NCBI GenBank assembly: GCA_003220935.1
Contig: QHTT01000069.1
Location: 1-51,050 of the forward strand
Source of the DNA: Gemmatimonadota bacterium
GTDB lineage: Bacteria; Gemmatimonadota; Gemmatimonadetes; Gemmatimonadales; GWC2-71-9
Reading direction: 5' to 3'
Length of the DNA stretch: 51,050 nucleotides
Shown here in pieces: positions 8,510 to 17,736 of this stretch. Every line of letters begins with the position of its first letter. Position 1 is the first letter of the stretch. The position numbers and the translations under genes were made by a program. The notes under the pieces were generated by a model. The model was given only the letters and a program-made list of their open reading frames with translations, had not been told where the DNA came from and did no database searches.

Positions 8510-9477
8510 GTTGTCGTCAGCGCCGCGATTCTCACGACGGCTCCCGCCGTCGCCACGGTCACGTGCGCCATGAAATCGAAGTCGAGCGTGACGCTCGTGT
8601 CGCTCGACTGATGGTAATGCGGATTCCGCAGGAACGCCGTGTCGGTGAGCATCAACGAGGGGTAGCCGGCGTCCCAGAACGACGCGTTGTCGGAGAGTCG
8701 GGTGAGCGGCAGCAGCCAGCCGCGCAGCCGGGTGCGGTAGGGGACGATCGGCAGCTCAGGCGCCGCGGCCCGCGCAGCGGCGACGAATCGCTCGAGCAGC
8801 TCCCGAGACTGACTATCGCCCACCGCCGCGAGGAAGTTCCCCTCCCGCGGCACGTCGATCCCGAGGAACGGCGGGACGATCTGGCTCCCGGGAGTCGGGT
8901 CGCGGTAGCCCACCATTTCGAGGATCAACGCGCCGGCGAGCCGGTCGCCTGAGGCGCGGCGCGCGCGGGCGAGCGCCCGGCTCCCCACGCGGTAGGTGCC
9001 AGTGACGGTTTGCAGCTCTTCGAGATCGAAGCCGACGAACTCAACCCCCGCCGCCGGCGCGTGCGGTAAGACGTGCCGGGCGCACTCGATTAATGCGGCC
9101 ACACCGCTGGCGTTGTCGTCCGCGCCGGGAGTATCAGCGGTCGAGTCGAAATGCGCGCCGACGAGCAGGCGCGGGCGCAGCGGGTCGCGCCCGGGCAGGA
9201 CGCCAACGACGTTCTGATAGGTGCCGCCGCGGAACGCGAAGGGGGCGAGCTCGACGAGGAGACCGAGCGCGTGGAGCTCGGCGGCGACGTAGTCCCGCGC
9301 GGCGCGGTGGCGGGCAGGGGCGGCGGCTGGGTGGCGCACGCCTTCGAGCGTCTGAACGTGCCGGCGCAGCCGCGCGACGAGATCGGCGGGTTGACGCGGA
9401 GTTGAGGCGTCTCCTGCCGGCGCGGCGGCCTGGTGCCAGTGGGCCCGGGAATCTTGACCCGACGTTGATGGCCTCAC
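8506..9477 (-). CDS. M28-family zinc metallopeptidase (aminopeptidase-like)
   Basis: About 323 residues from a GTG at 9477. M28 peptidases use two zinc ions to remove N-terminal residues or cleave related amides (some members are glutaminyl cyclases). Metal-ligand motifs are visible: GAHFDS (His), GADDNASG (bridging Asp), DLEEL (Glu-Glu), EMVGYRD (Asp) and NPHYHQSSDT (final His). A first segment of about 30 residues is Ala/Gln/Pro-rich and not a clear signal peptide, so the start is uncertain; the conserved part begins near DLVARLRRHVQTLEG, where later in-frame GTG codons exist. The GTG start region abuts the divergent AraC-type gene with almost no gap. It overlaps the following small membrane-protein gene by 4 bases. 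Confidence 0.9.
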   Translation of the reverse strand: MRPSTSGQDSRAHWHQAAAPAGDASTPRQPADLVARLRRHVQTLEGVRHPAAAPARHRAARDYVAAELHALGLLVELAPFAFRGGTYQNVVGVLPGRDPLRPRLLVGAHFDSTADTPGADDNASGVAALIECARHVLPHAPAAGVEFVGFDLEELQTVTGTYRVGSRALARARRASGDRLAGALILEMVGYRDPTPGSQIVPPFLGIDVPREGNFLAAVGDSQSRELLERFVAAARAAAPELPIVPYRTRLRGWLLPLTRLSDNASFWDAGYPSLMLTDTAFLRNPHYHQSSDTSVTLDFDFMAHVTVATAGAVVRIAALTTT

Positions 9478-9494
9478 GCTATGGTCTCCCCCGC

Positions 9495-10358
9495 ATGGTG
9501 ACCGTGTGCACTTTCCTCCCGCCGCCCGAGCGCCCGCGTGTCGACGCCGCGGGGGACGGCTGCTTCACAACGCTGCACGCCAACTCCCTGCGGGACGCGC
9601 TGCATGCGGCGCGCCGCAAGCGGGTCGACGCGCTGGTGCTCTCGGTGCACCGCTGTCGCGGCGACGAGTTGCCCGCCGTCGCCCGCTTCGTGCGGGAGTT
9701 TCCCGCAATCCCCGCGGTCGCACTGGTCTCGCGCCACGACCGCGACGTCACCGAGACGCTGCTCAAGCTCGGGGCGACGGGAGTGCGCACCGCGGTAGAC
9801 TGCACCGAGGCCGCTGGCTGGCGCCGGCTGCGCGACCTGCTCGCGCACCCCGCCTCACCGGTCGCGGCCCGGATCCTGGCCCGGGTGGTGCCCGCGCTCG
9901 ACGACGTACCGGAGGACGTGCGCGTGTTCTTCGAGGCGCTGGCGCGTCTCGCACCGGTGCTGAGCACGGTGCGCGGCCTCGCCCGCCACCTCCGCATCTG
10001 CCCCAGCACGCTGATGTCGCGCTTCTACCGGATGGGTCTCCCCTCTCCCAAGACCTATCTCGCCGGGATGCGGTTGCTGCACGCCGCCTATCTCTTTCTC
10101 AACCCCGGCCTCTCGGTCTCCGACGTCGCCTATCGGCTCGACTACTCCTCGCCCCAAAGCTTCGGCCGGCACCTGAAAGCGATGCTGGGCGTCACGGCCG
10201 GGGAGTTTCGGCGCCGCTTCCCGTTCGACGTGTCACTCGAGCGCTATGTGGACCTGCTCGTCACCCCGTACCGGGATATCCTGCGCGCGTTTCACCCCCT
10301 TAACGCGGGGATGTGGGACCAAGGCCCGAACGCGGCTCGCGTATCCCGGGCGGGGTGA
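9495..10358 (+). CDS. AraC-family transcriptional regulator with degenerate receiver-like N-terminus
   Basis: 287 residues. The C-terminal third is an AraC-type double helix-turn-helix: a first HTH around TVRGLARHLRICPSTLMSRF and a second around LSVSDVAYRLDYSSPQSFGRHLKA followed by GVTAGEFRRRF. The N-terminal 120 residues resemble a response-regulator receiver without its phosphorylatable Asp (VDALVLSVHRC, IPAVALVSRHDRDVTETLLKLGATGV). The start is taken at ATG 9495; ATG 9468 is also in frame but would overlap the divergent peptidase start by 10 bases. The gene ends in TGA that directly touches the reversed TGA of the convergent chemoreceptor gene (TGATCA). Targets unknown; the neighbouring peptidase is the obvious candidate. 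Confidence 0.85.
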   Translation: MVTVCTFLPPPERPRVDAAGDGCFTTLHANSLRDALHAARRKRVDALVLSVHRCRGDELPAVARFVREFPAIPAVALVSRHDRDVTETLLKLGATGVRTAVDCTEAAGWRRLRDLLAHPASPVAARILARVVPALDDVPEDVRVFFEALARLAPVLSTVRGLARHLRICPSTLMSRFYRMGLPSPKTYLAGMRLLHAAYLFLNPGLSVSDVAYRLDYSSPQSFGRHLKAMLGVTAGEFRRRFPFDVSLERYVDLLVTPYRDILRAFHPLNAGMWDQGPNAARVSRAG

Positions 10359-12071
10359 TCAGTCGGCCGCGGCGCGGGCGACGGGGGGCTCCTGTCCCTC
10401 CTGCTCGCGCCGCAGGACCGAGAAGCGGGCGATACTCGCCCGCAACCGCTCGGCCAGTTGGGCGAGCTGTTGCGAGGTCGCGGTGAGGTCGCCCATGGAC
10501 GTGATCTGGGCCTGCGTGGCGGCCGCAGCGCCGTCGGCGCTCTGCGAGGAGCCGCTCGAGATCGCCGCGACCTGCTGCAGCGACTGCGCCAGCTCAGCGA
10601 GCCGCTGGGCCTGGCCACGCGACACCTCTGCCGTGGCGTTCACGAGGTCGCCCACGAGCTCGATGCCGTGGTGGAGCTCCTGGAGAGCGCTGTCCGCCTC
10701 GGCGGCGACGGCGCCGATGTCGCGGACTTTCGCTTCCCCCGACTGCATCGCCCGTGCGGCCGCGTCGATCCCAGCCCGGAGCTCGGACACGAGCTCCGCG
10801 ACCTCCCGGGCCGACTTGCCGGCCTCCCCCGCCAGCGAGCGAACCTCGTCCGCAACTACTGCGAACCCCTCGCCGTGCTGCTCGGCGCGCGCTGCCTCGA
10901 TCGCCGCGTTGAGCGCGAGCAGGTGAGTCTGCCGGGCGATGCGGGCGATCGTCTGCGCGAACCCCCCGATCCGCTCGGACATCCCCGACAGCCCGGCCAC
11001 GGTGGACGCCGTGGCGCGCACCTCGTCGCCCACCGCGCGCAGCGTCTGGCTCGCCCGCGCGACTCGCTCCCGACCTCGCTGGGCCGCCGCCACGAGCCGG
11101 GCCGCGTCCACCTGCATCAACTCGGCCCGGACGCGCAGCGACTCGGCCTGGTCGGCTGCCTTCGCGCTCTCGCCCCGCGCAGCCTCCGCCAACTCCCGCT
11201 GCTTGGCGAGGTCTCGGGCGAGCTGCTGCGCCGTGTGCGTCACGGTCTCGGACGTGGCATGCAGCTCCTCGGCCGACGCCGCGAGCTGCTCCGCGAACGC
11301 CGCCACTTCGTCCGCCTCACGCTGCACCGTCGATATGGTCGCGCCGATCTCCCCGAGCATGCGGTTGAAGCTCTTCTCGAGAAAGCCGAGTTCGTCGGAT
11401 TCCTCGGCGGGGGCGCGCACCGCGAGCTGGCCCCGCTCCGCTTCGCCCATCACGTCCCGCGCTTCGCGGATGCGCCGGATCAAGGTCGCTGGGATCTGCT
11501 TCAGCGCCCACGCCACCGTGATGAATCCTACGGTTTCGAGTCCTGCCGCCGTGAGGCCACCGGCGTCCCCGTACAGCACGCCGTGAAGGTAGCTCGCCCC
11601 GAGATAGGCCAGCGCCGCGGTCAGCACGAGGAAGTTGCCGACCGTGTGCCCCTGGTCGAACGCGTAGGGGAGGACGGCGATCAAGAAGGCCACCACGAAG
11701 CCGCCGTGGCCGAACCACACCACGAGCACGCCCACCAGCAGCACGTCCAGCAGGGCGAGCACGTAGATGAGCCACCAGCGGTACCAGCCGCGCTCGTTGA
11801 TGATGCCGAGCAGGGCGTTGAGAACGAGCCCCCCGCCCCCGAGCAACACCATCGTCCCCGGGCGCGTGCGCACCGCTCCGAACCCCCACCCGATGATCCC
11901 GAGGGGCAGCCCGAGGCCCACCAGCCACCAGCGACGGCGCAGGCTGCGCGCGATCGTCTCGAGGTCCTTGAGCCGCTGCTCGAGCCCCGTGGCGTCGTCT
12001 TTCCAGCCGCGCACCCGGGACGCGAGCGAGCCGCGCCCCTGCAGCGTGTCGGGGAGTGTCACGAGGAACAT
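10359..12071 (-). CDS. Methyl-accepting chemotaxis-type signal transducer, multi-TM
   Basis: 570 residues. About six hydrophobic segments occupy residues 45-200 (for example [19 protein letters not shown] and [20 protein letters not shown]), with no large periplasmic domain. A HAMP-like linker follows ([34 protein letters not shown]). The rest is a long coiled coil with the conserved signalling tip [18 protein letters not shown] and [17 protein letters not shown], where CheA/CheW bind. No CheR/CheB pentapeptide is visible at the C-terminus (ends PVARAAAD). It is the last gene of a kinase-pyrE-MCP series. It probably senses a membrane or cytoplasmic cue; no che genes are in the window. Confidence 0.92.
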   Translation of the reverse strand: MFLVTLPDTLQGRGSLASRVRGWKDDATGLEQRLKDLETIARSLRRRWWLVGLGLPLGIIGWGFGAVRTRPGTMVLLGGGGLVLNALLGIINERGWYRWWLIYVLALLDVLLVGVLVVWFGHGGFVVAFLIAVLPYAFDQGHTVGNFLVLTAALAYLGASYLHGVLYGDAGGLTAAGLETVGFITVAWALKQIPATLIRRIREARDVMGEAERGQLAVRAPAEESDELGFLEKSFNRMLGEIGATISTVQREADEVAAFAEQLAASAEELHATSETVTHTAQQLARDLAKQRELAEAARGESAKAADQAESLRVRAELMQVDAARLVAAAQRGRERVARASQTLRAVGDEVRATASTVAGLSGMSERIGGFAQTIARIARQTHLLALNAAIEAARAEQHGEGFAVVADEVRSLAGEAGKSAREVAELVSELRAGIDAAARAMQSGEAKVRDIGAVAAEADSALQELHHGIELVGDLVNATAEVSRGQAQRLAELAQSLQQVAAISSGSSQSADGAAAATQAQITSMGDLTATSQQLAQLAERLRASIARFSVLRREQEGQEPPVARAAAD

Positions 12072-12150
12072 CTTACACCAGTGGTTCGGGGAGGGCGAGA
12101 ATCCCGCCGCACCGGGCGCCTGGCGCGCTGCTCAGCGGGATGACGAGCAG

Positions 12151-12723
12151 TCACGGCGCGGCGTCGCGCAGTCCGAGCTGCGTCGCGGTGACCAACACCT
12201 CCACCCGGTAGCCGGCCGTCTCGAGCGCGGCGCGCCCCCCTTCCTCGCGGTCCACCACGGCGAGCACGCCCAGCACGCGCCCCCCTTCGCCCTCGACCGC
12301 CCGGATCGCCTCCAGCGCGGATTGGCCAGTGGTGATCACGTCTTCCACGATCACCGTCGCGGCGCCGGGGGCGAAGCATCCCTCGATGCGCTGAGCCGTG
12401 CCGTGGGCCTTGGCCTGCTTGCGGACGGTGAAGGCGTCGAGTGCTCGCCCTCCTGCCGCGCTGGCCGCAGCGATGGCGCAGGCGACGGGGTCAGCGCCGA
12501 GCGTGAGCCCGCCCACCAGCTGGGGCCGCCACCCGGCGGTCGCGAACCGCGCGAGGGCGAGGGGCCCGATCACCGCAAGGCCTTCGGCCGACATGGTCGT
12601 GCGGCGAGCGTCGATGTAGAAGCTCGAGCGGCGGCCGGAGGCGAGCAGAAAGTCGCCGCGCTGGAGCGAGCGGGCGCGCAGCAAGTCGCGCAGACGCTGT
12701 TCGAGGGGCGTAGCCGAGTTCAC
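12151..12723 (-). CDS. pyrE: Orotate phosphoribosyltransferase
   Basis: 190 residues. It transfers orotate to PRPP to make orotidine monophosphate in pyrimidine synthesis. Visible features: N-terminal LASGRRSSFYIDAR (substrate loop), GGLTLGADPVACAIA, the flexible-loop region AFTVRKQAKAHGTAQRIEG and the PRPP signature VIVEDVITTGQSA. Length is normal for PyrE. It lies 30 bp after the kinase stop and 79 bp before the MCP start, all on the same strand. A short hairpin (GTAGTA-cttgc-TACTAC) lies in the kinase-pyrE gap. No other pyrimidine genes are adjacent. Confidence 0.96.
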   Translation of the reverse strand: MNSATPLEQRLRDLLRARSLQRGDFLLASGRRSSFYIDARRTTMSAEGLAVIGPLALARFATAGWRPQLVGGLTLGADPVACAIAAASAAGGRALDAFTVRKQAKAHGTAQRIEGCFAPGAATVIVEDVITTGQSALEAIRAVEGEGGRVLGVLAVVDREEGGRAALETAGYRVEVLVTATQLGLRDAAP

Positions 12724-12753
12724 ACAGAGAAGAGGTTGTAGTACTTGCTACTA

Positions 12754-13671
12754 CTATCTCCGCTCACGCCGCCGGCCGACGGCGCGCTTGAGGGCATCGA
12801 GCAGTCCGCCACCCTTGGGGGCAGGCCCCGCGGCGATTCCGGCCTCAACTTCTGCGGCGAACGCCGTCACGGTGGGCTGCCGCTGGGCGGGATCGCGCGC
12901 CAGCCCCCGCATCACAGCTGCCTGGAGCGCTGCCGGGAACTCGAGCCCCACCACCGCCTGGTTCAACGGCACCGGAGCCGCCGTGAGCAGCTGCTGGAAT
13001 AGCTCCCGTGGGGTGCGCCCCGTGTATGGGTGGACCCCGGTGAGGAGCCAGTACGTGATCGTGGCGAGGCTGAAGATGTCGGCCCGGCCGTCCACCAGCT
13101 CCCCCGACAGGGCTTCGGGTGCCACATACTGGAGCGTCCCCACGAAGAACCCGGTGCGGGTGAGCCGCTCTTCAGCCGGCAGCTCCGCGTCCCGCGCGAT
13201 CCCGAAGTCGAGCAGCTTGACCCGCTCGGTCGCCGTGTCGTAGACGATATTCTCGGGTTTCAGGTCCCGGTGGATGATGCCCGCCTGGTGGGCCGCGCTC
13301 AAGGCGTCCGCGAGCTGGCGTACCATGCGCCCGACCTGCGCCGGAGCGAGGCGCTCCGCGCGGTGTACGTAATCGGCGAGCGATTTCCCCTCTGCCCACT
13401 CCAGCGCGAGGTAATGCAGACCGTCGGCCTCGCCGTATTCGTAGGTGCGCACCACGCCCGGATGCCGGACGCGCGAGCCGTAGCCGGCCTCCCGCAGGAA
13501 GCGTTTCACCGCCGTGGGGTCGCCCCGCAGACGCTGTCGCAATACCTTGAACGCGCAGGGGCCGCGCTCCGGGTGCTCGGCCCGGTAGACTTCGGCCGTG
13601 CCTCCCTCTCCGACGCGCTCGAGGAGGCGGTAGCCGGCGATGGTCCGGCCGGCGAGGTTTTCGCTGGACAT
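12754..13671 (-). CDS. Soluble Ser/Thr protein kinase (Hanks type)
   Basis: 305 residues from ATG 13671. An in-frame start at 13881 would lie inside the divergent lipoprotein gene and gives Arg-rich shadow sequence, so it is rejected. Motifs: GEGGTAEVYRAE, Lys42 in CAFKVL, HRD 134-136 with LKPEN, DFG 155-157, VAPEAL in the activation segment, and a normal C-lobe. The tail (GGGLLDALKRAVGRRRERR) is basic and amphipathic with no membrane helix, so the protein is probably cytoplasmic or peripherally membrane-bound. It is 41 bp from the divergent GWxTD gene, implying a shared compact promoter, and is followed by pyrE. Confidence 0.92.
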   Translation of the reverse strand: MSSENLAGRTIAGYRLLERVGEGGTAEVYRAEHPERGPCAFKVLRQRLRGDPTAVKRFLREAGYGSRVRHPGVVRTYEYGEADGLHYLALEWAEGKSLADYVHRAERLAPAQVGRMVRQLADALSAAHQAGIIHRDLKPENIVYDTATERVKLLDFGIARDAELPAEERLTRTGFFVGTLQYVAPEALSGELVDGRADIFSLATITYWLLTGVHPYTGRTPRELFQQLLTAAPVPLNQAVVGLEFPAALQAAVMRGLARDPAQRQPTVTAFAAEVEAGIAAGPAPKGGGLLDALKRAVGRRRERR

Positions 13672-13712
13672 GGGAACGCGCGAAACTAACGTCCGGATTT
13701 GAGGTTGGGCAA

Positions 13713-15083
13713 GTGAGACGACTCGGGGAAGTGGCGCTGTTCGCGACTCTGGCGGCGGCCGGCTGCGGCTCCTGGCAACGCGTCGGCACGGCGCCGCGGC
13801 CGCAGCCCGGCACCGCGCTGCCGTCCCTGGCCGACGCGGGGACGCTGTACCGCCGCATGGGGTTTCTCGTCGCCGGGGCACCCCTCCCCTTCGTGGCCGC
13901 CGTGCGCTACCTCGCCGACGCGACCCCCGACTCCACCCTGGCTGTGTTCGCCCTGTCGCTCGCGAACCATGCCCTGAGCTTCCAGCGTGACGGCAACGTA
14001 TTCGTCGCCCAGTACCACGTGGAGGTCGCTTTCCGCGCCGACACGGCTCCGGCCCGGCAGATCGCGAGCGATGAAACGGTACGGATCCGCACCTTCCAGG
14101 AGACGCTGCGAGCCGACGAGAGCGTGATCTTCCAGCAGTTCGTCGGCCTTCGCCCGGGCGTGTACACCGTGACCGTCACCGTGCGGGACCGGAATGCCCC
14201 CGCGGCCACGCGCCAGGAGCGCGTGGACACGGTGCCACGATTCGCGGGGCGGGCGCTCAGCTCGCCGATCCCCGTATACGAGGGCGCGGGGCGCACCGGC
14301 GTCGCCGACCTGCCCAAGCTGCTCGTGAACCCGCGCGCGACGCTGCCCTACGGTGGTGACACGCTGCGGTTCTACGTCGAGGCGTACGGCATGCCGTCCG
14401 GCGCGCGCCTCAGCGCACGTGCCTACGACCAGAGAGGCACGGCTGTCGCACACGACACCGTCGCACTCGCGGGCGACGGGCGCTTTGCGGCCGCGCAGTT
14501 CACATTTCGCCCCGGCGATCTCCCGGTCGGAGAAGGGGAGGTTGAGGTCGCCGCGATCCCACCGGCCGGCAACCCCCCCTCCGCCGTGCGGGCCCCCTTC
14601 GTGGTGAGCTTCTCGGATCAGTGGGCGATCACGAACTTCGACGAGATGATCAGCCTGCTGCGCTACTTCGACCGGCAGGACTGGGTCGACAGCTTGCGCA
14701 AAGCCCCGGCCGACGAGCGTCCCGGCGTTTGGCGCCGGTTCTACAAAGCCACCGACCCGGTGGCGCTGACGCCTGAGAACGAAGCGCTCGACCAGTATTT
14801 TCGACGCGTCCAGGTCGCGAACGAGCGGTTTCGGGAGAGCGGTGATCCGGGCTGGCTGACCGACCGGGGCGAGGTGTTCATCACGCTGGGCGATCCTGAC
14901 GACGTATTGGACGCTTCGAGCGATGTGTCGCGCAGCGGTGTGCGCCTGATTCGTTGGACCTTCACCGGCCTGCGGTTGACCCTCTTTTTCCAGGATCAGA
15001 CCGGCTTCGGTCGATTCCGGCTGACGCCGATGTCCCGCGCCGAGTTCCAACGCGTGCTCGCGCGCGTGCGCCGCGCGCAGTGA
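13713..15083 (+). CDS. GWxTD-domain lipoprotein
   Basis: 456 residues, GTG start. The signal peptide ends in the lipobox AAAGC (Cys near 18). Residues about 120-300 hold a beta-rich region. The C-terminal 150 residues match the GWxTD domain seen in many Gemmatimonadota, Acidobacteriota and Bacteroidota surface proteins: WRRFYKATDPVALTPENEA, then DQYFRRVQVANERF, then GWLTDRGEVFITLGDPDDV. Function of the family is unknown; members are often near transglycosylases or peptidases. Its TGA overlaps the GTG start of the Slt-type transglycosylase (GTGA), so the two are coupled and may act together at the envelope. Divergent from a kinase gene 41 bp away. Confidence 0.9.
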   Translation: MRRLGEVALFATLAAAGCGSWQRVGTAPRPQPGTALPSLADAGTLYRRMGFLVAGAPLPFVAAVRYLADATPDSTLAVFALSLANHALSFQRDGNVFVAQYHVEVAFRADTAPARQIASDETVRIRTFQETLRADESVIFQQFVGLRPGVYTVTVTVRDRNAPAATRQERVDTVPRFAGRALSSPIPVYEGAGRTGVADLPKLLVNPRATLPYGGDTLRFYVEAYGMPSGARLSARAYDQRGTAVAHDTVALAGDGRFAAAQFTFRPGDLPVGEGEVEVAAIPPAGNPPSAVRAPFVVSFSDQWAITNFDEMISLLRYFDRQDWVDSLRKAPADERPGVWRRFYKATDPVALTPENEALDQYFRRVQVANERFRESGDPGWLTDRGEVFITLGDPDDVLDASSDVSRSGVRLIRWTFTGLRLTLFFQDQTGFGRFRLTPMSRAEFQRVLARVRRAQ

Positions 15084-17311
15084 AGCGGCTCGCGGCCCTC
15101 CTCGCCGTCGGGGCCGCGATCCCGCTCGTGGTCCCGGCGCAGCAGACCTCTCCCGAGACGGCCGCCCAGCGGGCCGAGTCCCTGTGGCTCGCCGGCCGCC
15201 CGTGGCACGCCGCCGAGACGCTGCTCGTCGCGGCGGCGCGCGGGTTCCACCTCGAGCCGGCCTTCATTCTCGCAGGAGCAAAGGCCGAACTGCACGCCCG
15301 CCGCTACGACCGGGCCCGGGCGCTGCTCGCCGGCCAACCATGGCTCGCTGAGTATGCCGACGGCGAGGCGCTCGCCGTGCTGGCGGAGGCGGAAGCACAG
15401 CTGGGGCTCGCGGCCCCAGCGGCCGCCGACTACGCCGCCGCCCGGGCGCGCGCCCGCGGGCCGCGGGCGGCGCTGCTGGCGGTACGCGCGGGCCTCGCCT
15501 GGGAGGCCGCGGGTGAGGCGGACAGTGCGGCCGCCGCCTATGGCGCGGCGCGCGCCGGCGGCCTCGCCGTGATCGAGCCGTGGCTCCGGGTGCGGCAGGC
15601 TCGCGTCACGCGCGACACCGCCGCCGCGTTTCGCCTGCTCGCCGACGTGTCGCCGCCGGCCGGCCGCGAAGTGCCGACCGCACGCGCGCGCGCCTTGCTC
15701 GTCGCCGGGGACTCGAGCGGCGCGCTCGAGGCCTTCGCCCAGGCCGGCCGCGCCCTCGACGTCGGCCGGCTCGCGCTCGCGCGCGGCGATTCGGGCCGGG
15801 CCCGCGACGCGCTCTACGGGCTCATGGCACGGGCTCCCGAGACGGACGACGCCGCTGCGGCCGTCGGTGTGACGCTCGCGTCGCTGCCGCCGCGCACGGC
15901 ACCCGAGCGTGTCGCGCTGGCGCGCGCGATGAAACCCCACGGCGCCGCCGCCGATGCCCGCCTGGAAGTGGAGCGGGCCGTGCGCCAGGGCGATTCCAGC
16001 GCGGCCACCTTGCTGCTGTTGGGCGACTTGCTCGCCGGCGCCGCGCGCTACCGCGACGCGGAGCGTGCGTATCGGGCCGCGGCCAAAGACGCCGCGCTCG
16101 GCTCGCTCGCGACCTATCGCCGCGCCCGGGTTCTGGGACGACTCGGGGATCCGGGCGCCCGCGAAGCGCTCGCGGGCTTCGCCCAAGCGTATGCCGGCGA
16201 CACGGCCGCGCCGACCGCGCTGTACGTGCTCGGGGACGTGCTCGCCGACCGCGGCGACTGGGCGGGCGCGGCGCAGTGGTTCGGCGAGCTGGTCGCGCGC
16301 TACCCCGCCGACGTGCGCGCCTCGCTCGCGCGCTTCCGACTCGCGGCACAGGCGCTGCGTCGAGAACTGCTCGACAGCGCGGCCGCGCTGTACCAGGCCG
16401 AGGTGGCCGCGGCGGCGCCGCAACGCACGGCGGCGCGCTTCTGGCTCGGCAAGCTCGCGCTCTCGCGGGGCGACACCGCCACAGCGGAGGCGACGTGGAC
16501 CGCGCTCGCGCATGAGGACTCGATCGGGTATTACGGACTGCGCGCGCGTCGCGCCGTGGCGCTGCCGCCGCTGCGGCTCGCCGCGCCGCCTCTGCCCGCG
16601 CCGCCTCCCGCTGTGGCGACGTCCCTCGCCCGCCTCGATACACTCGTGCTCGCCGGCCTCGACACCGCAGCGGAGGCCGAAGTGCGCACCGTCCTCGGCC
16701 GGGCGCCGCAACAGGACGTCGACGCGCTGCTCGCTTGGAGCGACGGGCTCGCTGTGCGCGGCTTCGGCCCGGCGGCCGTCCGCCTCGGGTGGCAGGCGGC
16801 CCTCAAGGCGCCGGCTGATCCCCGGGTGCTGCGCGCCATCTTCCCCTGGCCGAACCGGTCCGCGGTCCAAGCAGAGGCGGCCGAGTTTGGCGTCGACCCC
16901 TTCTTGTTCGTCGCGATCGTGCGCCAGGAGAGCGTGTTCGATGCGGAGGCACTGTCGCCCGCCGGCGCGCGTGGGCTCGCGCAGCTTACCCCCGGGACCG
17001 CCGCCCTCACCGCCCGCGGGCTCGACGTCACCTTCTACCCCGACTGGATCACCGTCCCCGACTTGAACCTGCACCTCGGTGCGGCCCATCTGGACGAGCT
17101 GCTGCGTCGCTTCGGGGGGCGCGCCGACGCCGCGGTGGCCGCGTACAACGCCGGCGTCGCGCCCGTGGCGCGCTGGCTGGCTCGCGAGGGCGCCACCGAC
17201 CCCGACCAGTTCATTGAGCTCATCCCTTACCAGGAAACCCGCGGCTATGTGCGTGCGGTACTGCGCAACCGGGAGGTCTACCGCGCCCTGTACGGTGCGA
17301 CAACCAATTGA
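15080..17311 (+). CDS. slt: Soluble lytic murein transglycosylase (Slt-type) with TPR-rich N-terminus
   Basis: 743 residues from the GTG at 15080, which overlaps the previous stop by four bases; the longer in-frame start at 14954 lies wholly in the lipoprotein gene. A signal peptide (LAALLAVGAAIPLVVPAQQ) leads into about 530 residues of Ala-rich helical repeats, typical of the U-shaped domain of Slt70. The C-terminal catalytic domain shows FGVDPFLFVAIVRQESVFD, with catalytic Glu617, then SPAGARGLAQLTPGTA, AAYNAGVAPVARW and ELIPYQETRGYVRAVL. It cleaves peptidoglycan glycans to 1,6-anhydro products in the periplasm. Extreme GC (well above 70 percent in the repeat part) creates long false frames on both strands. 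Confidence 0.93.
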   Translation: MKRLAALLAVGAAIPLVVPAQQTSPETAAQRAESLWLAGRPWHAAETLLVAAARGFHLEPAFILAGAKAELHARRYDRARALLAGQPWLAEYADGEALAVLAEAEAQLGLAAPAAADYAAARARARGPRAALLAVRAGLAWEAAGEADSAAAAYGAARAGGLAVIEPWLRVRQARVTRDTAAAFRLLADVSPPAGREVPTARARALLVAGDSSGALEAFAQAGRALDVGRLALARGDSGRARDALYGLMARAPETDDAAAAVGVTLASLPPRTAPERVALARAMKPHGAAADARLEVERAVRQGDSSAATLLLLGDLLAGAARYRDAERAYRAAAKDAALGSLATYRRARVLGRLGDPGAREALAGFAQAYAGDTAAPTALYVLGDVLADRGDWAGAAQWFGELVARYPADVRASLARFRLAAQALRRELLDSAAALYQAEVAAAAPQRTAARFWLGKLALSRGDTATAEATWTALAHEDSIGYYGLRARRAVALPPLRLAAPPLPAPPPAVATSLARLDTLVLAGLDTAAEAEVRTVLGRAPQQDVDALLAWSDGLAVRGFGPAAVRLGWQAALKAPADPRVLRAIFPWPNRSAVQAEAAEFGVDPFLFVAIVRQESVFDAEALSPAGARGLAQLTPGTAALTARGLDVTFYPDWITVPDLNLHLGAAHLDELLRRFGGRADAAVAAYNAGVAPVARWLAREGATDPDQFIELIPYQETRGYVRAVLRNREVYRALYGATTN

Positions 17312-17367
17312 ACGACCTGGAGTTATGCACCGAGCCGACGGCGACAGCGCCGCGACACCAGGGTTTC

Positions 17368-17423
17368 TTGACAAGCTTTCCGGCCCGCGTCATTTCTATC
17401 GCGCGCTCGACAGGGGGTCGAGC
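17368..17423 (+). promoter_or_regulatory. Candidate cspA promoter and structured 5' leader
   Basis: A consensus TTGACA lies at 17368-17373. A downstream -10 is not obvious; the best AT-rich match is within CATTTCTATC (17391-17400), with suboptimal spacing or sequence. The leader then forms a perfect hairpin GCTCGAC-agggg-GTCGAGC (17405-17423), ending about 45 bases before the cspA ATG. Long structured leaders are common for cold-shock mRNAs. The -35 is seen directly; the rest is inference. Confidence 0.4.
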
Positions 17424-17467
17424 GGGCGCTCATGCCCTATCGTCTGACTTTGCAGGAGGCTTTTCGA

Positions 17468-17668
17468 ATGGCCACGGGAAAGGTGAAGTGGTTCAATGAT
17501 GCCAAGGGGTACGGCTTCATTGAGCAGGAAGGTGGCGAGGACGTCTTCGTGCATTTCTCGGCGATCCAGATGGACGGGTTCAAGACGCTCGCCGAAGGGC
17601 AGGCGGTGCAGTTCGAAGTGAAGACCGGAGACAAGGGGCTGCACGCCGCGAACGTCGTTCGCTTGTAA
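17468..17668 (+). CDS. cspA: Cold-shock protein, CspA family
   Basis: 66 residues, a single OB-fold cold-shock domain that binds single-stranded RNA/DNA and melts mRNA structure. RNP1 is KGYGFIEQE and RNP2 is DVFVHFSAI; the protein starts [14 protein letters not shown] and ends AANVVRL, the normal length. The start at 17468 is fixed by AGGAGG at 17454-17459, eight bases upstream; the longer in-frame ATG at 17432 would put extra residues before the conserved N-terminus. It is monocistronic, with its own leader and a strong terminator. Confidence 0.97.
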   Translation: MATGKVKWFNDAKGYGFIEQEGGEDVFVHFSAIQMDGFKTLAEGQAVQFEVKTGDKGLHAANVVRL

Positions 17669-17691
17669 CGCACCCCACGCCATTCGCGTCG

Positions 17692-17721
17692 CCCCGCCCG
17701 GAACCGCCGGGCGGGGTTTTT
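17692..17721 (+). terminator. Rho-independent terminator after cspA
   Basis: A perfect 10-bp stem, CCCCGCCCGG (17692-17701) with CCGGGCGGGG (17707-17716), has a 5-base loop and is followed by TTTTT. It starts 23 bases after the cspA stop and ends 15 bases before the polA ATG. This is the clearest intrinsic terminator in the window. Confidence 0.95.
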
Positions 17722-17736
17722 GTATGTTTGTCGGCC

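Noticed and set aside
13686-15050. 454-residue minus-strand frame opposite the GWxTD gene
   Set aside because: No recognisable domain, and the plus-strand frame has lipobox and GWxTD motifs.
14996-17374. 792-residue minus-strand frame opposite the transglycosylase
   Set aside because: Arg/Gly/Glu-rich shadow in extreme-GC DNA; the plus strand has the catalytic Glu and lysozyme-like motifs.
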